64,000 nt of DNA. It comes from Symploca sp. SIO1C2 (lineage in GTDB: Bacteria; Cyanobacteriota; Cyanobacteriia; Cyanobacteriales; Coleofasciculaceae). Below the pieces are notes generated by a model. The model worked only from the letters and a program-made list of their open reading frames with translations. It was not told the origin of the DNA and did not search any database. The stretch lies in contig JAAHFP010000005.1 in the NCBI GenBank assembly GCA_010672925.1, positions 1-64,000 of the forward strand. Reading direction: 5' to 3'. The translations under genes were made by a program, and so were the position numbers. Position 1 is the stretch's first letter. Every line of letters begins with the position of its first letter. Shown in pieces: positions 32,984-41,590 of this stretch.

Positions 32984-35407
32984 TTACTCTGGATCGTAGT
33001 CAGTACCTAGTTCCTCTTCCTGCCAGGATTTGACTTGCTCTTCAGGGTAACCGAGTAAATCACAGATGATTGTACGATTATCTTCGCCTAAGTCAGGACC
33101 AGGATGTTTAAGCACTCCACCACCTGTAGACATTTGGAAGGGAAAGCCGGGAAAAAACTTATCCGAACCTGAGCTTGGCTTTTGCCAATAGTTTCTTTGT
33201 TGTAGGTGAGGATCCTGACAAAGTTCAGCAATATTCAAGACTGCTCCTGCCATCAACCCTCGGTCTTGGAGCAAATGCATGACTTCATAATGTGTTTTTT
33301 GCAACGTCCAAGTTGCTATCAATTTGTCGAGTTCGTCGTGGTGTTTTCTACGATTTTCGCTGGTGGCAAAGCGCGGATCTTGGCTCCATTCTTGCTGTTC
33401 AATTGTCTGACAAAAGGTCATCCATTCCGCATCTGAGCTAATTGCAATTACAACCCACTGACTCTCTTCCCTACAAGGATAACAGCCATGGGGTAAGTAG
33501 TCTGGGTGACGATTTCCTATGGGTAAAGTTGTCTCCCCATTGACTGCATATTTCAAAAAGTGCTCTCCTGCAAGGGCATGTATTGCTGCTTCTACTTGAG
33601 ATAAGTCGATCCAATCTCCCTGACCAATTTTCTGGCGATTTAATAAAGCCGTCAGAGCAGCACAAGCTCCCATAATGCCATTGGTCATGTCGATTTCCCT
33701 AATTCGCCTTGCTTCTGTATCTGGGCTATAGGCGGTGAGGGAATGAATACCACTGATGGGTTCGATGGAAGCACCATAACCGGGATAGGAAGCATAGGGT
33801 CCTGTTTGTCCATAGGCGGACATGGAAACTAGAATAATGCTAGGTTTGATTGACTTGAGTACTTCATAGGAAAAGCCCAGTTTTTTGAGTACGTTAGGTC
33901 TAGTATTTTCTAGGACAATATCAGTCTGATGGATAAGGTTTTTCACAATTTCCCGGTCTACCTCTTCGTTGAGATCGACAGCAAGTGATTTTTTGTTGCG
34001 ATGCAGTTGATGAAAAGCTGGCTGCTGATTATATGCTTTATTCTTGGTAGAAAATCCCCGTGAAGATTCCATCCGACGAGGATACTCGATCTTGATCACT
34101 TCAGCACCGAAATCAGCGAGGATTCTTCCTGCATGGGGACAAGCCCATTCGCGGCTAATTTCCAGTACCCGGATTCCGGACAAAGGTAGATTCTTCTTTT
34201 GATGTGGCATCCCGTTACTTTTCTCTTTTAACTGAGGAATATCAGTTAATGAAAAGCCTCGCTCATGAGTATAAACTTCTTGATTATGCTCTCCGAGTAA
34301 TGGTGCCCGTCCCATCCGCCACGGAATGTTGGCTGAACGAAAAGGTGCTTGACAGGATTTTAACTGTCCTACTTCTGGGTGAGTTTCAGTTTCTAGAAAA
34401 AACTCCCTTACTTGGTGCTGTTCAAACTCAAACACTTCTGCCAGGGTCGCTTGGTAACCAAAGGCGAGTCCTTTAGACAATCCCAGCTCAAAAATTTTCT
34501 TTTTGTCATGACGCATCAACCAAGGTTTTATCAGAGACTCCACTTCATGACGAGATGCCATACGATCAAGCATATGGAAAAATCGGTCTTCCAAAAGACC
34601 AGGCTCTTCAAATAGAGGTGCTGCCTTCTTCCATTTACGTACTGGACCCCCCACAACTGCCACATAACCATCTCGACAAGGGTAACATTGCCAAGGCACG
34701 CATTCCGAGTTATCGCTGGTACGTGTGCTGAGATTTCCCTTATGAAGATATGCGGTCAATCTTAGCTCGATATTCTCAATGGCACTTTCTTGGATGGAAA
34801 CGTCAATATGTTGGCCTTCTCCTGCATCGCCACGCTGAAGAAGTGCCATTAGGATTCCCAAGTAGGCATGCATACCAGCAGTGTATTGAGTAATGGATGG
34901 TCTGGAGGCGAGGGGAGCCTTATCTTCATCGCCGGTTGCATCCATTCCGCCACTCAGGGCATAGAGAATAGCTTCATTGGCTCGATAATCCCGATACGGC
35001 CCATCTTGTCCAAAATTAGAAATGGATGTCATGACAATAGCGGGATTAATCTCTCGAACTGCATCGTAACTGAACCCCAACTCAGACATAACTGTGGGAG
35101 CGAAGTTCTCAACTAAAACATCTGCCTGGGCAATTAGTTGTTTGAGAATTTCAATTCCCTTGGACGTTTCCAGGTTCAGGGTGAGGCTTTTTTTGCCACT
35201 GTTGAGCCAATGAAAGGGAATGCTCCGCTCAATTCCTGGTTCGTTGTTGATAAACGGACCTAGTTCTCGAAGGGGGTCACCACTAACAGGTTGTTCGACT
35301 TTAATTACTTCCGCACCAAACCCAGCGAAAAGTTTAGTACAATAGGGACCTGCTATATATTGGGTCAAATCGATAACTTTTAAATGAGATAGAGCACCTT
35401 TAAACAT
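32984..35407 (-). CDS. Tandem class III (CaiB/BaiF) CoA-transferase fusion
   Basis: An 807-residue fusion of two class III CoA-transferase domains (about 1-385 and 410-800), each starting VIDLTQYIAGPYC or VLEISREWACPHA and containing FGAEVIKVE / FGAEVIKIE. In the formyl-CoA transferase family a conserved Asp forms the acyl-enzyme. Aligning on the following G-M-H, domain 1 has Gln174 at this position (SITQYTAGMH) and domain 2 has Asp573 (REIDMTNGIM). So only the second half should be catalytic. DddD, the DMSP CoA-transferase/lyase, has the same tandem layout with a single active Asp as I recall it; L-carnitine CoA-transferase is a single-domain relative. Direct identity with DddD cannot be judged by eye. 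Confidence 0.85.
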   Translation of the reverse strand: MFKGALSHLKVIDLTQYIAGPYCTKLFAGFGAEVIKVEQPVSGDPLRELGPFINNEPGIERSIPFHWLNSGKKSLTLNLETSKGIEILKQLIAQADVLVENFAPTVMSELGFSYDAVREINPAIVMTSISNFGQDGPYRDYRANEAILYALSGGMDATGDEDKAPLASRPSITQYTAGMHAYLGILMALLQRGDAGEGQHIDVSIQESAIENIELRLTAYLHKGNLSTRTSDNSECVPWQCYPCRDGYVAVVGGPVRKWKKAAPLFEEPGLLEDRFFHMLDRMASRHEVESLIKPWLMRHDKKKIFELGLSKGLAFGYQATLAEVFEFEQHQVREFFLETETHPEVGQLKSCQAPFRSANIPWRMGRAPLLGEHNQEVYTHERGFSLTDIPQLKEKSNGMPHQKKNLPLSGIRVLEISREWACPHAGRILADFGAEVIKIEYPRRMESSRGFSTKNKAYNQQPAFHQLHRNKKSLAVDLNEEVDREIVKNLIHQTDIVLENTRPNVLKKLGFSYEVLKSIKPSIILVSMSAYGQTGPYASYPGYGASIEPISGIHSLTAYSPDTEARRIREIDMTNGIMGACAALTALLNRQKIGQGDWIDLSQVEAAIHALAGEHFLKYAVNGETTLPIGNRHPDYLPHGCYPCREESQWVVIAISSDAEWMTFCQTIEQQEWSQDPRFATSENRRKHHDELDKLIATWTLQKTHYEVMHLLQDRGLMAGAVLNIAELCQDPHLQQRNYWQKPSSGSDKFFPGFPFQMSTGGGVLKHPGPDLGEDNRTIICDLLGYPEEQVKSWQEEELGTDYDPE

Positions 35408-35511
35408 TAAGCAATCTTTATGTCTAGTTTGTGTTTGATATGCACTACTTAGTAGAGGAGAAACTAATTGCTAATGTTTCAATATTGATGATGGATACAT
35501 TAGTCAATTAA

Positions 35512-36036
35512 TTATAAATATTCTAGAGAAATGGTAGGCGTATTTCCATCAACCTGCGCCAGCTTTTCCTGTATATACTGCGAGAGTTTGTATTCTTTCA
35601 AAACGTTTAAAGGTAGGTGGGCAGCCCCCTGAATGATTCTCAAACAATTATGGCTTCCGCAATGACAGTCAAATCCTCGATCCATAGACCATTCTGTAGA
35701 TGGATAGAAAAAAGTCAGCTCTTCCCCAATCCCAATTTTACGCAGAGCAGTAACAATCATGTTAGTTGTATCAAAGTAGACATTAGGGTCGCAACTGTGA
35801 TTGATATATTGCAAAAACTCAGGGTCTAGCAAAATATGCTGATGCTCAGCTGTTTGTAGGGATAAATAGTTGGGTTCAGCCAATATTTCTCTAGCTCCAA
35901 AACTAGACAAGACTTCTCCGGGGAAAAAATCAACAGTTGCGTGAAGAGATTTATCCTTAGTTGTGGGACATTCCCAGACCTCAGCAAATGAAGCTACCTT
36001 GTTTTTTTTGTGGTCTGTCTTCAATTTTAGAGTCAT
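35512..36036 (-). CDS. SET-domain protein lysine methyltransferase
   Basis: A compact 174-residue SET protein. The core motifs YINHSCDPNV (S-adenosylmethionine pocket) and GEELTFFYPSTEW are intact. A post-SET-like Cys cluster (FDCHCGSHNCLRIIQGA) supplies three cysteines for a zinc site, as in eukaryotic SET enzymes. SET enzymes methylate protein lysines, up to trimethyllysine. Its neighbours include a trimethyllysine/gamma-butyrobetaine hydroxylase-like enzyme, which makes a link through trimethyllysine possible but unproven. It starts 38 bases downstream of the DUF3593 gene on the same strand and may be co-transcribed with it. Confidence 0.85.
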   Translation of the reverse strand: MTLKLKTDHKKNKVASFAEVWECPTTKDKSLHATVDFFPGEVLSSFGAREILAEPNYLSLQTAEHQHILLDPEFLQYINHSCDPNVYFDTTNMIVTALRKIGIGEELTFFYPSTEWSMDRGFDCHCGSHNCLRIIQGAAHLPLNVLKEYKLSQYIQEKLAQVDGNTPTISLEYL

Positions 36037-36073
36037 ACTAGCTCTGTTTCTAGATTATTTTGATCAACGAACT

Positions 36074-36370
36074 CTAAGAGGATGAGCGTTTGTGTTGGAT
36101 AATTGCTTGCCGAAAACCTAATACTACCAAAATATTAGAAATAGTCAAGAATGATTCGGCACTGCCATGTAGCCAATCTACATTAGCTAAAGATTCACCA
36201 TACACTACCTGGGAGTAAATCCCCGCTGGGATAGTAACCCCAACAAAAACTAACAGAACATAGTACCCGATTAGAGCCAAACGTGGTGCTTGTCCTGAAC
36301 GGGTGATAAACCACAAAAATCCTAAGTAAGGAAATAGAGAAAGGGCAAATAAGGTATCTTTGGAAATCAT
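36074..36370 (-). CDS. DUF3593 membrane protein
   Basis: A 98-residue protein with three hydrophobic segments (ALSLFPYLGFLWFITRSG, ALIGYYVLLVFVGVTIPAGI and FLTISNILVVLGFRQAI). It matches the DUF3593 family found in cyanobacteria and plastid-bearing eukaryotes. Function is not established to my knowledge. In other cyanobacteria I remember it directly beside DUF2499; here an MscS-type gene (36575) separates the two while all three keep the same orientation. Confidence 0.8.
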   Translation of the reverse strand: MISKDTLFALSLFPYLGFLWFITRSGQAPRLALIGYYVLLVFVGVTIPAGIYSQVVYGESLANVDWLHGSAESFLTISNILVVLGFRQAIIQHKRSSS

Positions 36371-36574
36371 CTTTAACTAGGGAATAGGGAATGGGGAATG
36401 GAGAATGGGGAATGGGGAATAGGGAATAGGGAATAGGGAATAGGGAATAGGGAATGGGAAGCTTAAGTAGATAGGTGGAAACAAACCGAACTATGTTAAA
36501 AAAGGGAAATACGAATCAAACTCTTACAAATGACCAATGACAAATAACCAATAACCAATAACCAATTTAGCTTT
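36371..36574. repeat. GGGAATA heptamers and ATAACCA repeats
   Basis: A GGGAATA/GGGAATG heptamer array (36376-36452), then unique sequence, then AATAACCAATAACCA repeats (36541-36565) ending just before the MscS stop codon. No gene. Confidence 0.75.
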
Positions 36575-38131
36575 TTAACCTTCCCACAAGGGAATTTCAA
36601 TTCCTTCGTGATCAAAAGCTTCTTTAAGTTTTTTACGAAAAACTCGCCGGATGCGGGTGTGTCCTCCTGGTTTTACCTTCGTGATTGTACGAATTAGCAA
36701 TCGATACTCGCCGAATTCTTCGAGTCCATCCACTTGTGTCGCTTCAAGTACCGTTGGCTCATCTTCTTTTAATTTTATGCCAACTTCTTCGATCACCCGA
36801 TACACATGGTCTAAGTTAGAGTTATAGGAAACACCAACTTCTACGTTGGCATAGGTATACTGCTTGGAGTAGTTAGTAATTGAGGCAATATCTCCATTTC
36901 GGATAATCTCTAATTGACCATCAGGATGTCGGATGCGGGTAGTTCTCAGTTCAATTGCCTCCACCGTACCTTCTGCCTCCTCTATCTGGATATAGTCCCC
37001 CACCAAGTAGTAATTTTCAAAGAGGATAAAAAATCCACAGACTATATCATTGATTAGGTTTTGTGCTCCTAAACTGAGAGCTAAGCCAGCAATACCTGCT
37101 GCTGCGAGGATAGGACCAGGGTCAATCTGAATAGTTTTGAGGATAGCAATACCAGCACCGAAGTAAATACCATATTTGAGACAACTCTCAAATATCGGAA
37201 TTATTGTCAGCCGTCTCTGTCTTTGAGTTTCCGTAAGATTTTTATTATTAAGTAATGTTTCCTCAACTACTAGCTTAGTTACCTCAATAAAGACACTGCT
37301 CAGAAAAATAATGCCAATGATCTTGACTAATTGGGAGCCGTAGGTAGCTAAATTAGCAATCAATTCTACCTGCTGAACTATCAATGTTGCCATGCAAACA
37401 TAGATGATATATTCCAAGCATCGCTTGAGAAAAGGAACCAGATGCCTGAGATGATCATAAAACCGTAGAATATTTTCAGGACTGGAATATTTCTTACTTA
37501 GGGCATCAAGGCTATCAATAATTGCAGTAGTCGCTTTGAGGATGAGCAATCCGACGGAAATAATGGCGTAAATTTTCAGGAAAATGTATAGATATTTAGG
37601 AACTACTGGTGGAAATTGCAGAAACTGAGTACACCAAACCGCAGCCGACAACCAGAGGACTTTGGTAATAATGTTTTTGAGAAAGCCAAAGAAGGCATCA
37701 ATGCTTTCCTCGTTAGCGTGAAGTTGTTCAAATTTTTTGACGCGATCGCAACCTATGTCTAGCCAATGGGGGAGAAAGCGTAAAGTAACCGATACTAATA
37801 TTATAGTACCTATACTTTGGATACTCCCAATACCTAGAGATGTCCAAAATTCTAACGGGATATTGCTAATTAAATTTATGGTGTATTCCTGAAGGTTTTT
37901 ACCTTGGTAAATTAGTACACTATTAACACCTATAACCGCCAGACTAAGTACCACGCCTAAAAGAATCACCACTCCTCTGATGTTCCGGCGCAGCGTGATA
38001 GCACTCCTTTCGTTCTTCTTGAACCAAGCCACCTTCATCAGCTGTTGGAAGAGCTTTCCTACTAGCCAGTTAAGCAGCAAGCAAAGAACCATCAGGAGGA
38101 CGACTTCAGCTACAATAATTAAGATGTTCAC
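36575..38131 (-). CDS. MscS-type mechanosensitive channel
   Basis: A 518-residue small-conductance mechanosensitive channel family protein with about six to seven membrane helices. The MscS core is clear: the pore helix GIAGLALSLGAQNLINDIVC and the beta domain LVGDYIQIEEAEGTVEAIEL, RTTRIRHPDGQLEIIRNGDI. The C-terminal alpha/beta domain follows (VEVGVSYNSNLDHVYRVIEE). It would release solutes on hypo-osmotic shock. It sits between two small membrane-protein genes (DUF2499 and DUF3593) on the same strand. Confidence 0.92.
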   Translation of the reverse strand: MNILIIVAEVVLLMVLCLLLNWLVGKLFQQLMKVAWFKKNERSAITLRRNIRGVVILLGVVLSLAVIGVNSVLIYQGKNLQEYTINLISNIPLEFWTSLGIGSIQSIGTIILVSVTLRFLPHWLDIGCDRVKKFEQLHANEESIDAFFGFLKNIITKVLWLSAAVWCTQFLQFPPVVPKYLYIFLKIYAIISVGLLILKATTAIIDSLDALSKKYSSPENILRFYDHLRHLVPFLKRCLEYIIYVCMATLIVQQVELIANLATYGSQLVKIIGIIFLSSVFIEVTKLVVEETLLNNKNLTETQRQRRLTIIPIFESCLKYGIYFGAGIAILKTIQIDPGPILAAAGIAGLALSLGAQNLINDIVCGFFILFENYYLVGDYIQIEEAEGTVEAIELRTTRIRHPDGQLEIIRNGDIASITNYSKQYTYANVEVGVSYNSNLDHVYRVIEEVGIKLKEDEPTVLEATQVDGLEEFGEYRLLIRTITKVKPGGHTRIRRVFRKKLKEAFDHEGIEIPLWEG

Positions 38132-38166
38132 TTAATCAACCTGTTAGAGAATTTTATTCCAAATTT

Positions 38167-38505
38167 TCATCTCTCAGATTTGAGATTATTTTGGGTCACA
38201 TTGTTATTATTCTGTCGTGTAGAATACCAAATCCACCAAGCAGCTGCACAAAGAGTAATGTTACCCAAGACTGTCATCGAAGCTTGAAGGGTAACTAACC
38301 ATTGCAGGGATTCCAAGTTATCAAAGAAGTGCCAGGTGATAGCACACATAGCGCTCACTAAAGCCGGTAACATGGCTAGGGACAAAGCCCACCAATAGCG
38401 ATTACCTGTAATTTCACCGTAAGTCCAGATCAGCCAGATAGCAGCAACCCACTCAAGGACGCTGGAGATATGAATAATCCAAGTGGGAAGAGAAAGAGCA
38501 TGCAT
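38167..38505 (-). CDS. DUF2499 membrane protein
   Basis: A 112-residue protein with about three membrane segments (ISSVLEWVAAIWLIWTYGEI, WALSLAMLPALVSAMCAITW and TVLGNITLCAAAWWIWY). It matches DUF2499, conserved in cyanobacteria and plants. Function unknown to me. It ends 36 bases before the MscS gene, so co-transcription is likely. Confidence 0.82.
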   Translation of the reverse strand: MHALSLPTWIIHISSVLEWVAAIWLIWTYGEITGNRYWWALSLAMLPALVSAMCAITWHFFDNLESLQWLVTLQASMTVLGNITLCAAAWWIWYSTRQNNNNVTQNNLKSER

Positions 38506-38604
38506 GGCTAAGGATTAACTATGAGAAGCTGTTTTAGTCGTCTTAAGATTTACTTTATAAAACAGCTTAGCTTATTTTTGAACAAAAACTGCTAGAGTTT
38601 TGGG

Positions 38605-39651
38605 ATGGGACAGACACGAGCAGTTTTATGTGGATATTATGGGAAGGGCAATGGCGGCGATGAAGCATTGCTCGCTTCTCTATTGCAAATGCTACCGGCA
38701 TCCGTAACCCCTGTCGTACTTTCTGGGAACCCTAGTTTAACTCACCAGCAGTACGGCGTTGAAAGTTGCGATCGCTTTTCTACATTCCAAGTACTCAGGG
38801 CAATGCGCCAATCAGATGCCTTCATTTGGGGTGGTGGTAGTCTCATCCAAGATGCCACTAGTGCGAGAAGTCACCTCTACTACGCTGGTTTGATGGGATT
38901 GGCGCAGCAACTAGGGTTAAAAACCATTGCTTGGGCTCAGGGCATCGGTCCCCTGAAGCGTCAGCTGACTCGTTGGGTAGCCCAGCGCTCCTTTGCCGGT
39001 TGTCAATCAGTAAGTGTAAGGGATAATGGTTCTGCTAAGCTATTAGCCAATTGGCAAATTCCCTGTCTTCAGGCACCGGATCCAGTCTGGGCATTAGCAT
39101 CATCCCCAGTGCCTCGGTTATGGGATTTACCAGCACCCAGAATAGCTATATGCTGGCGATCGCACCCTGAGCTAACATCCCAACGTCTTAATAATCTCAC
39201 TCGCGCTCTAGTGAGTTTTCAAGAAGCGACTCAAACCTGTATCTTGCTGGTGCCTTTCCAAGCATCTCAAGACATGAGGATAGCTGAGTCAATTGCTTCC
39301 CAGCTTCAGGGTGAGCATCAGATTTTCTGCTTAGAAGACCCCAGAGAGTTAAAAGGATTATTTAGAGGAGTGGAAATGGTTATTGGTATGCGCTACCACA
39401 GTTTGATTATGGGAGCAGCAGCAGAATGTCGATGTTTTGCCCTCAGTTATGACCCCAAAGTCAACTATCTGATGACAGAACTAAATTTGCCGGGATGGGA
39501 TTTGCAGCAGTTGCCAGATGACCCAAATTTCATCAGCCGGACTTGGCTAGAATACTACGCTAATGGCGATCCACTCAATGGTGACCAAATTCACTCCTTG
39601 GTAGACAGGGCATTAATGCATCGCGATTTGTTAGCAGAGATGTTAAGTTAG
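38605..39651 (+). CDS. csaB: CsaB-type polysaccharide pyruvyl transferase
   Basis: A 348-residue polysaccharide pyruvyl transferase. Features are the opening CGYYGKGNGGDEALLASLLQ, FIWGGGSLIQDATS, TIAWAQGIGPLKR and VSVRDNGSAKLL, and the C-terminal VIGMRYHSLIMGAAAECRCF. CsaB adds a ketal pyruvate from phosphoenolpyruvate to cell-wall polysaccharide, which anchors S-layer-type proteins through SLH domains. The gene stands alone, divergent from DUF2499 across about 100 bases. Confidence 0.92.
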   Translation: MGQTRAVLCGYYGKGNGGDEALLASLLQMLPASVTPVVLSGNPSLTHQQYGVESCDRFSTFQVLRAMRQSDAFIWGGGSLIQDATSARSHLYYAGLMGLAQQLGLKTIAWAQGIGPLKRQLTRWVAQRSFAGCQSVSVRDNGSAKLLANWQIPCLQAPDPVWALASSPVPRLWDLPAPRIAICWRSHPELTSQRLNNLTRALVSFQEATQTCILLVPFQASQDMRIAESIASQLQGEHQIFCLEDPRELKGLFRGVEMVIGMRYHSLIMGAAAECRCFALSYDPKVNYLMTELNLPGWDLQQLPDDPNFISRTWLEYYANGDPLNGDQIHSLVDRALMHRDLLAEMLS

Positions 39652-39752
39652 ACTCCATGCCCATCTTGCCCAGAGCAAACAGTAAACATCCCTAATGCCT
39701 TTGCATTCTACTTGCCCTAGTCGTCCATTGCTGATCTTCTCGAAGAAGAGCC

Positions 39753-41168
39753 ATGAGTGAAGCTGACACCCCGAATAACCAAATACCCTTGGAGCCAACT
39801 GCATCAATGGATGACAGTGAAGTTAATGTACCAGATGAAGAATCAGCAGAGAACTCCCAGATAGTCAACATCACTGCTTTGCCTGAGTCTCAGGATATTG
39901 TCTTAGAATCGAGCCACCAGCAGTTAACCGACTCAGATGATTCAGACTCCGAGACAACAGCATCATTAGCTAATGGTGAACTACCAGAGGCAACACAAGC
40001 ACAACCTAGCGACTCTGACTTGTTTGCCGTAGCTCAAAACATGCGCCAGCGTAACCGTCGTTTACTTGAGCAAGTCAGTCAGCTTCAGCAGGCTCTAAGG
40101 GACAAACAGGAAGAGTTACTATTACAACGACAGCAAGACTACGAGCACGAAAATTTACTTACTCAACAAACGGAGGAACTTCATACTCTTAAAGAGCAAT
40201 TAACCCGTTTGTTTCATACCCTCGAATCTTCTCATCAAGCTGCCCAACGCCAGCAAATTTTAATTGAAACATTATCTGAGCAGCTAGAATCTTCTCAACA
40301 AAGGGTAGCTCAACTAGAGCGGGAATGTGCTCTTACCCAGCAACGCCACAATGAACAGTCTCAACAGTTGTTACAAGCAGCCAATACCTGTCGAGAACTC
40401 AGATCACGCCTTTACCGACAGCAACGCCAAACCCTACAGTTCAAAGCAGCCTTAGAAAAATCTCTCGAAATGACCCCACCGATAAGTGCGGTTGGGCAAC
40501 AACCTCAATTGAAAAAGAATAATAATGACCCCTATTCTCTTCCCAAAACTCAACCAATTCAACCTTGGTCAAGCGAAGATTTAATCCCAACAGACTCCTC
40601 CCATGTCGATCCCTTATGGCAGCAACCCATTAAGTTTGATCTGCCTGAAAAAATAGATGCCCTAAAAGCACAATTAGCCGATACTATATCAACTACAGAA
40701 CCTGAGGAATTCTTCCCTGGGGAAGGTTCTGACTCAGTTGATGCTACATTTGCTACGGTAGAAGAAAGTGTAGCACAAGAACTGGAAGCGGAGAAGGCAA
40801 TACTTGAACAGATGAACTCTCTAGCGGAGGCATTTGGTCTATCGGAGCCTCCCTCCAATTTAGCTGAGTCTGAAGTAGATGCAAGCTCAGAATTAGAAAC
40901 TAACCCAGATGAAGCTGATGAGTTAGATTTATTCCTAATTGATACTGAAGAGTCGCCGTCAGCAGAAGATATTTGGGAAGCAGATCAGGAAACTCCAATT
41001 GCCAGGGAAGAGCCAGAGGAAAATCAGGAATCAGCTACCCTAGAAGAAGTGCTCTTACCCCAATCTAGTTGGCCTTCACCTACACTATATCCTCTACGTC
41101 GTCCTAAAAAGCTCAAGTCATTAGCAGCAATTGAGTTACCAAGTTTTCCTCGTTATCAATCTTCTTAA
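39753..41168 (+). CDS. Acidic coiled-coil protein, conserved hypothetical
   Basis: A 471-residue protein without a recognisable enzyme domain. Residues 1-90 are acidic and disordered. Residues about 95-240 form a long coiled coil rich in Gln and Glu (LLEQVSQLQQALRDKQEELL, then LIETLSEQLESSQQRVAQLE). The rest is acidic linker ending in basic RRPKKLKSLAAIELPSFPRY. It starts about 100 bases after csaB on the same strand. Cyanobacteria have similar proteins; a scaffold or envelope role is only a guess. Confidence 0.75.
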   Translation: MSEADTPNNQIPLEPTASMDDSEVNVPDEESAENSQIVNITALPESQDIVLESSHQQLTDSDDSDSETTASLANGELPEATQAQPSDSDLFAVAQNMRQRNRRLLEQVSQLQQALRDKQEELLLQRQQDYEHENLLTQQTEELHTLKEQLTRLFHTLESSHQAAQRQQILIETLSEQLESSQQRVAQLERECALTQQRHNEQSQQLLQAANTCRELRSRLYRQQRQTLQFKAALEKSLEMTPPISAVGQQPQLKKNNNDPYSLPKTQPIQPWSSEDLIPTDSSHVDPLWQQPIKFDLPEKIDALKAQLADTISTTEPEEFFPGEGSDSVDATFATVEESVAQELEAEKAILEQMNSLAEAFGLSEPPSNLAESEVDASSELETNPDEADELDLFLIDTEESPSAEDIWEADQETPIAREEPEENQESATLEEVLLPQSSWPSPTLYPLRRPKKLKSLAAIELPSFPRYQSS

Positions 41169-41590
41169 AAGGCAGGAGGCAGAAGGCAGGAAGCAGTCCT
41201 GATGGGGTGAGCGAAATAAAAGGGTGGGGAGCTGAGGAGCTGAGGAGCTGAGGAGCTGAGGAGCTGAGGAGCTGAGAAAGAAAAGAGAACTGATAATTTT
41301 TGGATACAAAGCTCAAGAAATCCCACCCAAAATTTCACCTCACCCGTCCTGATGAAAAAATTTTTTCACCACCAGGTGATGAAAGTAGGTTCTTCACTGT
41401 TGCCTGTTGCCTACTTTCAAGTCAGGAGGTGAGAGAAGGAAGTATTTATGTCAGGACTTTTAATTTTTGGTAGTAGCTTCTTCCCTATTCCCTATTCCCT
41501 ATTCTCTATTCCCTACTTTCAAGTCAGGAGGGAGGAAGTAGTATTTCTTCCGTAGAATAGATTTAGACTAATTTGGTAGCAATAAAGCTG
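41169..41590. repeat. Repeat-rich intergenic region
   Basis: In order: GGCAGGAGGCAGAAGGCAG heptamers (41170-41196), six or more GAGCTGAG octamers (about 41228-41276), and a segment shared with 57381-57431 (41346-41396: ATGAAAAAATTTTTTCACC, then GATGAAAGTAG). A TTCCCTA heptamer array (41480-41516) completes it. No gene; the aldo/keto reductase promoter should lie after 41520. Confidence 0.75.
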
